Source: Favolaschia claudopus (lineage: Eukaryota; Basidiomycota; Agaricomycetes; Agaricales; Mycenaceae). Taken from it: a stretch of 64,000 bases of DNA. The stretch's first letter is position 1. Each line of letters starts with the position of its first letter. Both the position numbers and the translations under genes were made by a program. The notes beneath the pieces are model-generated. The model saw only the letters and a program-made list of their open reading frames with translations, made no database searches and had not been told where the DNA came from. The DNA is taken from contig JAWWNJ010000232.1 in assembly GCA_037176885.1 (NCBI GenBank), forward strand, positions 162,165 through 226,164. The letters run 5' to 3'. This document shows positions 1 through 12,655 of the stretch, in pieces.

Positions 1-2235
1 AGATCCAAGAACTACGGGGATATGTACCGTCGGGGCCGCGTCGAAACCAGGAAGAGCAGTTCCCAACCCAAGCAGTCCGCTTTACATAGAGCTCCCGATG
101 CTGAAAGGTATTAAGACAGCCTGAATACCCAGTGGTGTATGAATAAAACCTCGTTGTAATCATCTGCGGCTTTCCCTTGATTGTGATAGATTTGATATTT
201 TCCATCTGCATTTTCTTGACGATCTTCAAGAACGCCGAAGTGTCTGTGCAATATGAGAACATGAATGAACAAAGTTGTACTTGCATCTACATTCTTGGAT
301 GACTGGTGCTCCGGAACCATGAGCTGTTGGACCGTGTGGTCCGTAATACATGAAATACTGTTGCCGGAATCGTCCAAGTTCAAGGGTAGTCGGGATGACA
401 CAACAACGTACTCACATTCGGGAAGTTTTTAATGGCCAGGGAGAGATACTAGACGGGATGAGATTTATTTTTTCATGAAAGCAAAACGAGCGTACGCAGT
501 CCACTGGATAATCCTTCCACACGTCCTGCACATTTTTGCCATACGCGATAACAGGGAATCTGGGTCGGAAGCTAGTATCAAACCCGCTGGAAAGGCATTC
601 AAAGTCAGACACGAGAAGTGTACATTCACGCCTACGTTGCACAGACAATGACATCCACCTCAACTTCATTTCCTTCCGCGTCGATGAAGCCTTTTTCTGT
701 GACACGCTGAAACATTTCCGTGTATACTTGAACATTGGGCTCTAGAAGTGCTTCTAGGTAGCCGTTGCCTGGCGTTGGACGTCTGCAGCCAACAGCGAAT
801 GTTTTCGGTACAATGGCGTCGATAAGCCGTTGGTCGCCTGTGTCGCTGTTGAACTTGATCAAAGTTGCATGGAAAAACCCACCTTGCAGACGCCTCCGCA
901 TGTCTATGTTACCAAACTCAACGGCTCCATTAGCCGAAAATATGTGCTAGAAAGGCGTTTGAATACCTCGAGAGCAGCTTTTTGCTCCGGTGTACCTTGA
1001 ACAACGAATTTGAAGCGTTCATTGAGCTCAGACTTCAGTTCGTATATCAGAACGGAAACTAGCTATATAAATTTACGATACAAACCTCAATCATTTTTCG
1101 GTACTTCAGTGCGTGTTTAGGGTCGTCTTGGAATCTTTGTTTCTGTTCCTCAGTGTCTAACGACGCTGAATGATGTCAACAGTGTATGCACTAGGACGCT
1201 CACATTCAAAGTTCAATCCTCCAGGTGCTGCAAATTGAGGCGCGAAAGCACCTTTCAACAAAGGTAATCAACAGGGGATTTTGTTTATTCAATGTGAACG
1301 TCACCTGTTATCCACGTCGGTGAACGAATCCAGTGGTAAATTTGTTTCGCTTCGGGTTGGATTGTCGCCAAAACTTGGATTCCGGAAGAACCAGAACCTA
1401 TGACAGCAAGACGCTTGTCCTTGACGGTGAGATTATCTGGCCAGCGAGCTGTATGACACAGCTCGCCCTTGAACGAATGGAGTCCCTCTATAGAGGGCCA
1501 TTTCCATACATTCAACACTCCTTGTATGTAGCCTTTTAGCCTGAGAATATCTTGTGACCGATGGCACGAACCTCCGCCGTTAATGAAGACGTCGCAGTCG
1601 TCTTCAAACTCTTTCCCATCTGGTCCACGAACTCGCAGTCGCCATTTCTTAGCATCGTCGTCCCACTCCGCCCTAATCACCTCATGTTCAAGCTTGATAT
1701 ATTTCCATAAATTAAACCTTATAAACCCAGATTAGTTGAGCGATATGTTCAATGACAAAATTCACTTGTCCACGCAATCTCGGTAGTACTGTTGAATCAC
1801 CGGGCCGCTGGAATAGTATTCTGGCCAATCTAGTTTCGGGCACCAGTGCATCTGATAGTTGTGGCTTGGAATATCACAGCGCAGCCCGGGGTCTGAAGGG
1901 GTAACGGTGTACACCACAATAGTTATGATCTCGGGAAACCAACATACATTTGTTCCAAGACCAAGTTCCCCCAACATCGGAGGCCATCTCGTAGACCGTT
2001 AATTCTATGTTGTCGCCATGTTCCTGCACATCGTGCGACAGACTGATTCCGGATATCCCAGCGCCAATAGATACGACTTTGATTGGCCGTAGCTGCACGA
2101 AACATTACAATTCGGCGCGGCGATGGAAAGGTGCAAGTCATTGGTAATCCTGACCGTTCCATACTCCTGCTCGGGAATTTTATATCCTCTGGCGTTCTCT
2201 GTTGGCCAAAGGCCTTGTTGGCCTTCTTCTTCCAT
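1..2235 (-). CDS. Baeyer-Villiger-type FAD/NADPH monooxygenase (3' end beyond window)
   Basis: Flavin monooxygenase that would insert oxygen next to a ketone or oxidise a heteroatom using NADPH; the substrate is unknown. Exon 1 (2235-2155) encodes a short leader ending in a KIPEQEYGT stretch. After a 62-bp intron (2154-2093) comes the FAD Rossmann motif GAGISG, followed by GGTW. A later exon near 1285-1680 carries the Baeyer-Villiger-like fingerprint FKGELCHTARW and directly after it the NADPH motif GSGSSG. Further exons encode CATGFDTSFRPRFPV and the YYGPHGPTAHGSG stretch typical of fungal members. The last visible exon reads RTAWVGNCSSWFRRGPDG and is still open at base 1, so the C-terminus is missing. 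The start at 2235 is chosen because it splices in phase to the FAD motif. Family assignment is firm, substrate is not. Confidence 0.85.
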
Positions 2236-2977
2236 GCTCAGAGCGGGAGGGGATCAAGTTTGAAACTAAAGATGGTCGAGGAAAAGTCCTAGTTCGTCTG
2301 AAGCTACGGCTTTTTGCAATTGTTCCAGAACGACCACGCCTCAGAGCACAAGCAAAAGGAGCGGATTTGACTGTGGGTGAGTCGAGTGTCCTGCAATTGA
2401 GTACTTAACATCCGGTAAGGAAGTGAGAAGAAAGCAGTTGAACTGCCGCTTTGATTGCCATCGGTAGACGCGGACCGGTCAACGCGATCACGTTACCGCG
2501 CAACGCTTCGCCCCGCCCAAGAGGTGCGGGATCGGCGGATCTTGGCAAGCGTTCCCACGACCACCCACCCCCCCAGAAAAGGAAATGACATGACAGCGGC
2601 GATCAGAGGCCATCAGCGTGTCTCGCTCATCTCGACGCGCGATGTCGGCGATGCGTATTCTGTACTCGCCGTGTAGTACCATTCATCCCGCTTTCGCAAC
2701 ACGCAGATGTCTCTACAACCAATTTTTGAAATCCCAAATGTTTGCGCATCGTACCGCACGCTGCCAATGATGCGCCGCTGCCACAACGTAAATTTGATGG
2801 CGGACAAGATAAGAATCTCAAGCACCTCTTGGCCCCGCCCCTTCTTTTGTTTGTGGCGTTGTGTCATTACTATGGACGTGCGTACAGGTATCATTCGTGA
2901 AGAGCGTCAAAGGTATCGAGGTCGAATATATATATCGAGTCCATCGAGGATCCCAAGAAAAATCTACAGGCAGTGTT
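2236..2977. other. Intergenic, promoter of the monooxygenase and 3' flank of GH88
   Basis: No coding sequence recognised on either strand. The stretch holds the upstream region of the monooxygenase and the 3' side of the GH88 gene. Open frames here are short and show no family resemblance. Confidence 0.5.
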
Positions 2978-4742
2978 CTACGAGCATGTCGCAAGACCCA
3001 TTTTAATGAGGTCGTTCCCGGCTAGAAATCGAATCAACAAGATGCGTGGAGAGACAGTCATGCTAATATACCTTTGATGAAATAATAATCGCCTAAGAAC
3101 AAGATCTCAACACGAGACGTAGTGGAAAATATGAAGCACACATACCGTATACAATACCCGTTAAGAAGTTGTTCGCAGGCTTGTTAACCGTGCCATTGGA
3201 GAGGAGTGACTGCCACTCAGGGCGCCATGATAACTGAGTTATCTTATCGAGAATCTATAAACCCACTCGGGTTAGAATTCGAAGAGAGTGAAATGGTCGG
3301 ACATACGCTGAGAGCAGCGTTCTTCCACTTTTGAGCATTGGCAGGGTCCACCAAAGATAGAAGGAGAAGCCCGTTCGTCACAATCGTAGCAGCAGAAGAA
3401 TCGGCAGGGCGAGGAGCGGGTATAAGAGGAGCATTGAAATCCCTGGTGCAGAGATTTAGCGGCGGATATGAGGCCGTGGAGCACATACCAAGGCACGATA
3501 CCATCCGAGGGCATGTTGTCAAGGAAGTAGTTAGCCATCCTCCGTGCCGTGGTAAGATACTTGGGATCCCTCGAACGCTTGTACACTAGCGAATGCAATA
3601 TTCAACATGCAAATCTGCGTTGCTGGTCGAAAACATACTGTTCGCAAAGCCATAGATCCCCCATGCCTGTCCCCGACTCCACGTGCTAGCTAATGTGTGA
3701 ATACAACGGGCGACTGGCTGCTGATTGGGACGTACCTGCTGTCGGAAAAGCCCTGCGCTGTCCTTTTGCGAATGACCGCACCGGTGGTTGAATTGTATTC
3801 CACGACATGCCAGGTGGAACCTATTACAGTAATGTCGGCATCTGCCCAAGGACTCAGAAACCGCTACATACCATCGTCGCGAATGTGGTTCTTCATTGTT
3901 GTGTCCGAATGTCTGAGTGCAATCTCCCGCAGAGTCGCATTCCCTGTGAGACCGTAGGCAACCCATAGCACTTCAAGGTTCATCATGTTGTCAATAATGA
4001 CCTGAGCTTTGTTCAGTCAAGGAGGACCTTTGTATCTTGGCACAAACAGACCGTGAAATCAGTGGGATCGGAGGTGTCCCAGCTTCGCGTGCATCCAACG
4101 ACGGGGTTGAATCTTGCTGCCAGATCAGCGGCAAACTGCTTCACAGCGGTCAGGGCGGTCTGGTTGGCAGGGTTGCTGACGTAGGAAATGGTCAGAGGAG
4201 AACATTGGCGGGGAAGGATAGTGTGCCTACATGGCAAGTTCTTCCACGAAAGGCATACTCAAGAATCCAACATCATGACCTTGGTTGTTGTGGGTCTCCA
4301 GGGGTATCAGACCTACAAGCCGTCAGTACCGCGAGGTCGAAAGTGTGAACCAGACAAACCGTTGCTGGCAGCGCGTCCCAACGCGAGCCAGTTCGCAGCA
4401 TTCAAAGCATTAGCAGGGGTCGCCCCACACAGTGCTTTACGTGTGTTAAGCGCGTAGAGCGTTGTCGGGAAGAAGCCAGAGGTCCAAGTATCCGGACTGA
4501 AGCTTTTGTAGAAAACAAAAAACAGAGGTCAAGGTGAATTCGTTCCAATTAAGCAGTGCATTTTCGTACAAAAGCCACTTTCCAGCGGAACTATCGGTAT
4601 ATTGAGGGTACTGGATAGGTGATGGAAGCGCGTTGTATGTAGCAAGGACTTTCCGGGGGATGATATTGGAAAATAATTGTGACGGGACGGCTGCGTGAGC
4701 CAAGGGTGCAAGGACAGCCAGCAGATGGACGAGGGCAAGCAT
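2978..4742 (-). CDS. GH88 unsaturated uronyl hydrolase, secreted
   Basis: Glycoside hydrolase family 88: removes the 4,5-unsaturated uronic acid that polysaccharide lyases leave at the non-reducing end of oligosaccharides. It starts with a clear signal peptide (MLALVHLLAVLAPLAHA). Introns were resolved by eye; intron 1 is 4503-4569. Spliced landmarks in order are SPDTWTSGFFPTTLYAL, DNMMNLEVLWVAYG (with the family's conserved Asp), GSTWHVVEYN, WSRGQAWGIYGFA, then SLVYKRSRDPKYL, DFNAPLIPAP, DSSAATIVTNGLL, and the C-terminal SLLSNGTVNKP and TGIVYGDYYFIKGNDLI. All are GH88 signatures and the length is normal, so the gene looks intact. It is divergent from the BNR propeller gene at 5480. Whether the substrate is glucuronyl or rhamnogalacturonyl cannot be read from sequence. 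Confidence 0.88.
4501..4570 (+). repeat. Copy 1 of a 70-bp direct repeat, equal to GH88 intron 1
   Basis: This stretch resembles 5711-5777 in the neighbouring gene. The core 4528-4554 matches 5735-5761 at 25 of 27 positions, including 18 identical bases in a row, and both copies begin AGCTTTT followed by an A-rich tract. Here it coincides almost exactly with intron 1 of the GH88 gene (4503-4569), which is transcribed from the other strand. Confidence 0.75.
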
Positions 4743-5479
4743 GGTGTTGGCAGGAGTTGGCGAACCAACAAACGCCGCGCCTGGCAAGCCTTTTTAAGGT
4801 GCGCCAGCATTGCCGGTCCGAAATAGGATCCGTCGCGAGCGGGGCACCATACCACGCGTATAAGCCTGTATAAGCGTACGCAAAACGCGTCTGCGACTCG
4901 GAATGTCGTCACAAGATGAGCGCAGGATGATCATTTCGGGAAAGAAGCACGGCGGCCACATGTTGAATATAATTCCACTGATATTTCCCGACTTGGCGTA
5001 CGCGAACTGAACAGTCCCGAACTGCTGCCTACTGGTGTCCCTGACGTCGCGGCCGACTGTGGAAGTTCCGCGACTGCGAAGGCTACAATTTCTCACCCAG
5101 CCGCGAAAGTATCCATGTGGGTTGGAGACGATTATTGGTTCCAAAATAAGCCGACTGCTCAGCTGGTGTATTTACGTGAGGCATAGAAATGATAGAGTTT
5201 CGAGGAAGAATATTGGGAGGGACAGGCGGCGACGTATGAGCAGAGCTGGACCCCGACGATGGACGTTCGTCTGATACCAGGGGCGAAAAGAAGATGGCGG
5301 TTGCATCATAGATGAACCCAAGAACAATTGACCCAAACTTGTTCATGTGAACCACCATGTCCACCTCAAGACCTTGAAGAAGAGCGAAGAGCGGCCCTGG
5401 TTTCTCCGGCGGCCCAGCGACCTGACTGCTACTGACCTTATATCAGTAATCGGGATGTTTTATCCAGTTCCTCACCACA
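4743..5479. promoter_or_regulatory. Divergent promoter of the GH88 / propeller pair
   Basis: A 737-bp non-coding stretch between two start codons facing away from each other. It must contain the promoters of both carbohydrate genes, which makes co-regulation likely. No specific operator was recognised. Confidence 0.6.
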
Positions 5480-7381
5480 ATGTGGTTCACCCGTTTCCTT
5501 GTCGCGTCGTTCGCGCTTTGGGCTCGTGTTTGCAGTGCTGCGCCATCGGTCTCTGTTGTTTCCAACACTCAACTGGATGCTAAAGGAGTGTTCTTCGTTT
5601 CTTTCGATGGTATCTACCCCAGTTCTGTCGAAATTAAGGTACCTTGACTGTTTCTCTTGGGCAGGAGGTTAGCTAGGTTCCCGTGATCATGGCCTGTTTC
5701 GCAATCACCAAGCTTTTTTCTTGCAAAAATAGTCGTCAACGTCAATTCGTTCCAATTAAGCGGGGTGCTTGCATACCAGAACTTTCAATATGCGGCTTGG
5801 TACACTTCAACGCGTACGGCCATTTTGGGTCGCAGGACGCTACCGTCCGGTGCATGGTCTACCTTACAGCTACCGCACAACCTCTCTACAAACGATTCGC
5901 ACAACGTTATAGCTCTTGGTGTCTCGCCTGCTGATGGAAAAATTCATGTTGCACTCGATTGCCACAGTACACAAATGTTTTACACTGTGTCAGAAGCCAA
6001 TCTAGCCACAAGCGGGAACAGCTGGGTTGCCAGTCAATTTTCCTCCATAACCAACACTCTCGGAACATTGAATATTGGAACGTGAGTAGTGTTGTCACTG
6101 TATTCAAGCAATGTCTCATTAGATGATACAGTACTGTTACATATCCTCAGTGAAATAACTAATTTGCGTTCTTCGCGTGCGTGGCTGATGACCAGGTACA
6201 CAGATTCGTTGTTACTCCCAATAACAACCTCCAATTCGTCTATCGTTCGGGAGTCTCGGGCAATGGTGCTACTCAGTTGGCTGAATATAGCGCGGGAACC
6301 TGGAAAAATGTTGGCTCATGGGCTTCCGCCACTGGAACGTATACTTCTCCTAATGGGGCGACCAGCACCCTTCGTAATCTGTATATTCACGGTCAGTCAA
6401 GAGCCAGAGGGGACGCGTTCAGTGCTCAATTCGCGGCTTTCTAGGATTCACATACCACGGCAACAGAGCGTATGTCACTGGTACATGGCGGGAGCAAAAC
6501 GCTGCTGTTTCTTGCAGCAGCGCTGGACTGACCAACCACGACACTGTTTATCTCTACTCCGACGACATGGGTAAATCGATCGTTGGTGTCTGATTTTGGA
6601 TAGAGTTAACCGTGCAGCAGGCCGCACCTGGTTCAACAGCGCTGGAACGAAAATAGCGACTTCAGGCTCAAGCCCAGTGAACGTCAACACAGCGGGCATT
6701 ATTGTAGGTGAGTCAAGCAAGTTATTTTCTCCCTCCATCCTCGCTTCCTTTAGTTGGTTCTTGCCTTTGCCTTGATTCAAAACAGTCTAATCATTCGCCA
6801 ACCTTAACGTCCGTGCTGTGTGTTTTCACTTACCTTAACACACAAGATGCCTTGGATTCGAATCACGGTTTAATGAATCAAGAAAGCCAAACCGTTGACT
6901 CTACAGGCTTGATTCATGCTATAATTTCTTATGTCCCTGGTATGTTTTCAGTCATTCCTTGTGTTCAACCCTAAATGATTTTGCAGGACGATTCACTCAA
7001 TGCGTGTCGAATTATGAAACTGACAGACCTGCATTTGCTCGTCCATTCCACGTCTATCGATCTGCCAACGGTACATTCACCAAAGTCGAAATCCCCTTCG
7101 CCATCCAAAGCGTCGGGCGCTCTCAGATTGTGATTGATTCCAAAGACAATATCTACGTGATCATGCCCTTCGTCCGTATCGCCACGGCCAGCAAAGCCTC
7201 GGGCTGGACCGACTGGACAATTGCCTACAACGGCACTAGCGCTGGGCTGAACGCATTCGGGGAGATCACCCTCGACAGGGCCAGGATTCCCAGTGGACTT
7301 GTGTCCGTGCTGTATCAGCAAACGAGCTCAGGTACTACGCCGTCTCCGGTTAAACTGATCGATTTTACTTTGAATGGTTGA
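5480..7381 (+). CDS. Secreted BNR_4-type beta-propeller, putative polysaccharide lyase
   Basis: Starts with a signal peptide (MWFTRFLVASFALWARVCSA, then AAPSVS). Exon 1 is probably 5480-5609; exon 2 begins at 5733 and reads VNVNSFQLSGVLAYQNFQY. Later landmarks of the fungal BNR-repeat family (Pfam BNR_4) are DSHNVIALGVSPADGKIHVA, QFVYRSGVSGNG, YLYSDDMGRTWF, DALDSNHGLMNQESQTV and VGRSQIVIDSKDNIYV. The gene has about six introns and a normal stop. Some beta-propeller polysaccharide lyases resemble this family, so a lyase role is possible; that is inference from fold and from the divergent GH88 neighbour, which acts on lyase products. No catalytic residues could be assigned. It lies only 95 bp upstream of RFT1. 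Confidence 0.8.
5711..5777 (+). repeat. Copy 2 of the 70-bp direct repeat, intron/exon border of the propeller gene
   Basis: Partner of 4501-4570. Here the repeat covers the last 22 bases of intron 1 and the first 45 coding bases of exon 2 of the propeller gene. The same sequence is therefore coding here and intronic, in antisense, in the GH88 gene. Confidence 0.75.
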
Positions 7382-7476
7382 GGCTACATATGCGCTACAT
7401 AAGTACTGTTTTCGTTGTACGATTTTATGAAACAAAAAATGTCGCGTTACGTGTTATTTGTGCATGTAAACAAACG

Positions 7477-9259
7477 ATGTCTGGTCGCCAACTTCGTTCA
7501 CTCATTGGGCTCCAAGTTCTCTCTCGTGGTGTAACCTTTCTACTCAACCGCGCTCTATTGGGAATTGCGTCCCCCGGCGCATATGGAACTGCTGCGATTC
7601 AGTTTGAGTTGATATCGAGCACAATTCTGTTTCTGAGCAGGGAGGGTGTCCGAAACGCACTACTCCGCGTCAGACCAGCTCAAGATGGCTCCTGGAATTC
7701 TGGGAATCTCTCATTCCTTCCGATAGTCATGGGTATTCCATTAGCACTAGCAACGACTGTTGGGTACGCCCAGTTCGCCGCACAAGAAACCAAGATACAG
7801 CCTGGGTTCTACAATGCGCTGGGATTGTACTCCCTCGCCGCCGTGTTGGAACTGTGTTGCGAGCCAATGCACAACCAGTGAGTGCGTGGCTTTCCCGCAG
7901 TTCCGTTCCCTTTCTTCAATGTTCACATGCCGCAGAGCAATGGCAGAGTCGAAAACACATATTCGTGTAAGCGCCGAAGGAATGGGCATTACTCTCAAGA
8001 CTTGTGTCACCTACGCCGTTCTATTATATGACTCTGCCGCCAAACTGGATGGAAGGCTTGCTCTCTTGGCTTTCGCGTTAGGCCAGCTATCCTACTCACT
8101 CGTGCTTTTGCTCGTCTACTTCTCGCACTACGGAATTTCCACACTTTCTCCGAAAAGGTTGGGCAATATTCTCTGCTTCTGTTCGCCTCCTTACACCCCC
8201 TCCCAGTACACAGAAAGGCACCGTTGAGAGTGGAATCTTCCGATTATCCGTCACCATGACCTCCCAATCGGTCATCAAACATTTCCTCACGGAAGGCGAC
8301 AAGCTCGTATTGGGATGGTTCAGCCCTTTGAAAGACCAAGGGGGCTACGCTCTTGCCGTCAATTATGGTTTGTCTCCCGGGCATGCTTCATATTCTCCCT
8401 CGAATATTTACGTTCCTCTTGAGGATCTCTGGTCGCACGAATTGTCTTCCAGCCCATCGAGGAAACCTCGAGAATACGATTCTCGAAGATGTTGGCTAGC
8501 CCTTCCAGCATCGAGGTGTTCGAAAATGCATCCTCAGCCCTCACCGCCCTCCTGTCGATTCAGACGTCCCTCTCCCTCATCCTGCTAGTCTTCGGGACTG
8601 CTTACCTACCCATCGTACTCCCTGTGCTTCTCCCTCAACAGTATCTTTCCACCAGTGCCCCACATGTTCTGAGCGCCTGGGTGTGGTATATACCAGTCTT
8701 GGCCTTGAACGGAGTTCTAGAGGCATTCATCTCAAGTGTTTCCTCTCCCGGGGATTTAAACCTACAAAGCTGGTAAGCTACAACTCATTCAATCATTTTT
8801 TGTGCCCTGACTGTGAATAGGTGGATGGGTGCATTCTCCGTCGTTTACATTGGCGCGGCCATCCAGCTATACGGCTTGCAGTTCGGTGACACCTCGTTGG
8901 TGTTTGCGAATATCATCAACCTCAGCGCCCGTATTGCGTTCGCTTTGTATTTCATCTCCGCGTACTTCACGAGAAACAACGCGCGCACTTCTTTGAGGTG
9001 GAGAACCACTGCTCCTGGATGGAGGCATTGCCTGGTATCTGTTGGGGCGTGGATCGTGGTGAGATTGAGCGAAAGGAGGTTGGATATTCCAGCGACCGTT
9101 GCGTGTGCAGGTAGCGGAATCTCGGTGCTGAAGAACAAGAATGTGTTGATGCACATCGCAGTTGGTGGTGTGCTCGGTATTGTATGTGTTGCGACATGGT
9201 GGTTCACCGAAGGACGCAAGCACATTTCCCGCACACAGGAACGGGCCAAAACGGAGTAG
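7477..9259 (+). CDS. RFT1: RFT1 lipid-linked oligosaccharide translocation protein
   Basis: ER membrane protein needed to bring the Man5GlcNAc2-dolichol intermediate of N-glycosylation to the luminal face. The start MSGRQLRSLIGLQVLSRGVT fits the family N-terminus. Introns near 7881-7935, 8158-8215, 8367-8430 and 8775-8820 join frames carrying the diagnostic block with QSVIKHFLTEGDKLVLGWFS and YALAVNYGSLVARIVFQPIE. Hydrophobic segments continue to the C-terminus (VLMHIAVGGVLGIVCVATWW), which ends in a short charged tail. The multi-span pattern and overall length match RFT1. The reading is intact. Whether RFT1 itself flips the lipid is debated for the family; the identity here is not in doubt. 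Confidence 0.92.
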
Positions 9260-9422
9260 TAAGATACAAAATGTAGTATGATTGCGGTCAGAACTTCATG
9301 CCAAGCCGCAATTTTGCTTCAATCTTCAAGGTAGCCAAAGCCACTCTGAAGCAGTGGAACACCCTGGGCAACAAATGTTGTCACAAAATTTGTTCCTCGA
9401 CCATACAAGGAAACTCTTCTGT

Positions 9423-12400
9423 CTACCCAGCGGAACCCAGCCAGCGCTCGTAATTAAAAGATGGCTGAGGATCCTTCCCTCCATCGAGATATTGGGAAGG
9501 CACATATTCTACATGCGCCGCAAACTCCTTTGGAATCTCCAGAGGCCAGTCCGGCACTTCGCCTGCGGCTGTTCGGACAGCAAGAGAATAAAGCTCTAAA
9601 TCTTTCCGTTCGCCCGATGTACTGGGCGCGTCCAGAAGTTCTTGGCATTGGTCGATGTAACTGCAAAGACGGAGATCAATTCAACAATCTCTGAACCCGA
9701 CGATGAATGGTAACATGCCCTTGGTACTCGGCCTCTTCCTGCTCTGACACGGTTGGGTTAAGTAGATGCCGAGCAAGCGCTTCTGTCGAGTGACGATCTA
9801 GCTCAGGCTCAATCACAGGTTTCTTGGTTTCGACGCGTTCAGGAGCTTTATGGTGGGACTTCTTTGAGCTGGAGATGGGCGAACCAATCCAGCGGCGTAC
9901 ACCTTGAACCACACTTTGCTGGTGATCAATATGAGAGTTCGTGCAATATTGCATACAATACACACCTGGCCTGGTGTCTAACAGTGTGCCCATGAGCCTC
10001 GAAAGGACTGTGATTTATGTCTTTCGCTGTTTTTCTGCGGTTCAGAAAAGGATTAGTTGAGCACTATGAAAAGCCCACTGTGCTCACCCAGGTAGCTTCA
10101 GTGTACTATTCATAGAATACGCGAAATGTTTTCCCAGGGAGGTGAACAATAGCGGCCGATAGTATTCGACCCAGAAATCGCTCTTATTCTGAACAAAATT
10201 GCGCAGACCGCGATCGCAGTCAATGAGCGCATAAGGTGGTCGAAGATGCTCCTCGTGAAACCACTTCTGGTACCCGCCTCTTACAGGTGGGTGTAACGTC
10301 GGGCGTTCACTTTGTACACCGAGGAACAGATTGATTGCGGTTTGCTTATCGGCATCGAGTAACGAGTTCGTGTAGAACCGACGAATGTTTTCGATGATGT
10401 CGCGGGAGTGGCTGTTCCAATGTGGCATCCGGCGATAGGTTTCAACGCGGTTGACGAGAGCACTTCCAGTGTATTGTAAGGCAATGGCTACAACACCATT
10501 AGGCGTAGTTCTTCCAAATCAAGGAAGATCGAGCTCACAGTCGCCATGATCATGGTACATTTCAGTCAACATATTCACGGCATCCGAGTCAAAGGCCAAA
10601 TTCGGATTATCTACCACTCCGAGGGCATAGAGTTGGTGACCCAAGGCACGCTTGCCAAAGACGAACTGAGCTGCATTGGTGCGGTCCAGGCAGTCGACGC
10701 AGTTTGTTCTGCAAATACCGTTCTGCAAAGAGATCGTGCTCCGCCAAGGCATTTGGCTGTTTCTGGAGGCATAAAGGTCGGAAATGTATCACGAGATAAT
10801 TGCGCAGAACTTACTCTGCCTCGCTTTGCAAATAATGCGCATAAGGTTCGGGGCCAGAGTGGAAAAAGCCCGTCATCTGGAGTGACTCTTCGGCAATATC
10901 TTCTAATATACTGATCACGTCTTGTGTCTTCCTGTCGGACAAATTTCAGAGGTGCCACGACGATGGTGATCACAAACTTACTCCTTGTATGCACGAGACA
11001 TATCCCAAGGACGGTACTCCATCCTTTTATCCCTCGGCAAGAATTGGTTCAGGTATCTGACACATTGTGTATACTCGTCCAGCAGCTTCGACTCGCGGGC
11101 TACGGGCTCGCGCTTCTTGATCAGGTTCAAGATCATCATGGGAGCTCCATAGCGCCGGAACAGATTGTCGAAATGCCGTGAGGCGGCAGTATAGAAGGGG
11201 TCTACGACGCTGACTGAAACGATTGAATTGAGAGATCACCCAAGACGAGAGCGAAGACTAACTCTCGATTGGAGGGCGGGGACTCATGCTATTGGTCTCC
11301 TGGGTCCAGTATATTGGTATACTGCCACGATACTTGTTGAAGGTAAGCAGGGAGTGAATGTACTAGGATCCAACCCACCTGCACGTAACTAGTGTAGTTT
11401 GGACTCGGGCGTCGATCTAATTCTGGAGCAAGGAGATCTCGACGACAGGGGTAATAGAAGGGTGTGGTCAGAGCTTCGGAGACGATTTGCTCGGTCTCGA
11501 CTTCATTGGCGACGTTACCCTTTGAGTAAGTCAGCAAAAGTTGAATGTTGTTCGAGAGCTGAGAACTTCATCGTTAACTCCTCGTTTCAGGTACCGCGCA
11601 CCTGCATAATGGCGGGATCTCCGGGCTATGAGCGTCACGTAAATGACGCGTCCGAGGACGGTCAACTCTGCGACGCCAGTTAGTTAGCGTGCATAATCAT
11701 GGCGCGACACTATACCCACTGGCTTGGTCAACGTGTCCATGTACCAGAGGCATTATCCAATAGGGCTTGAGCTGGGGATGGTCTTCCTTGCCAAAGGCAG
11801 CGGTCATCAGGTGAAAATTCCACGCAAATCTATCATTGAATGGCCAATCGCCTTGTACGGCGCGACTTGAACCTGCTAGATTGTGTTGAAGAGTGGAGGT
11901 GATATCGTAGGTGTAGCTAGCAAGTTTCAGCTGTAGAAGAACGGGATTCGGAGGTGGCAAACCTGAAGTAAAAGTTCTTTGACATATCCACCTGCTTGAA
12001 AATATTCATCAACCGTTGTTCTTCGGCGGGCTTGTCGATCTTATGGTTGAAGCAGACAGGGACGATATCCGTGTTTTCACAGTGGTAGAGATAGTGGCCG
12101 CCCAAGAGCGCGACATATGAACGTTTCGTGATGAGGATCATGTACCAGCCCGCTGTGAAGCGTATAAAGCCTGCCCCACATACTGATGAGCTACGTTCTT
12201 CTGGAGTCATATAGCATCTTACCAGCGATGCCAAAAAATACCCTAGCCTTGCCCAATCCACCGGAACTCTTGTTTCCATCATCAAGCATCTTGAGCATTG
12301 CGGTCATTTGCTTTCCGCTATACTCTGAATCATCCTCCACGACCGCAAGCTCGTCCTGAGTGGTCCGGTCAATCTTGAGGATGCGATGACGCGAATCGGT

Positions 12401-12655
12401 CGTGTTCGACGCGATGATAAAGAAACGCAAGCGGTTCTCATACAGGATGAACTTGTTGAAAGCAGGGGCAGTTTTCTTCTGGTATGGCATAGGGAGAGAG
12501 GGTCTTGAACGGTTGGCGTATGGAGTGGATATCCTTCCCGTACTGGCTCTTGAGCCTATGGAAGGAGCAAGCTCGCGGGGTGGGGAGAGGACGCCAGAGC
12601 TAGAAATATCGCTGCTGTCATGTTGGGGATCTGCCGCTGGGTCGGACGCTGTCAT
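9423..12655 (-). CDS. FIG4: FIG4 polyphosphoinositide 5-phosphatase (Sac domain)
   Basis: Sac-domain phosphatase that dephosphorylates PI(3,5)P2 on vacuolar and late endosomal membranes and works in the Fab1-Vac14 complex. The N-terminal part has the [19 protein letters not shown] strand, then the Sac core ([28 protein letters not shown]), and the catalytic CX5R(T/S) motif in [10 protein letters not shown] near base 10,690. The following helix [19 protein letters not shown] is typical of FIG4 rather than Sac1. The C-terminal exon (9660-9423), joined by a 67-bp intron (9727-9661), encodes the YERWLG end. The start at 12655 follows the phase-consistent first exon; an upstream in-frame Met at 12775 would add 40 residues. 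It lies 195 bp downstream of HAT1 on the same strand. It looks intact. Confidence 0.9.
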
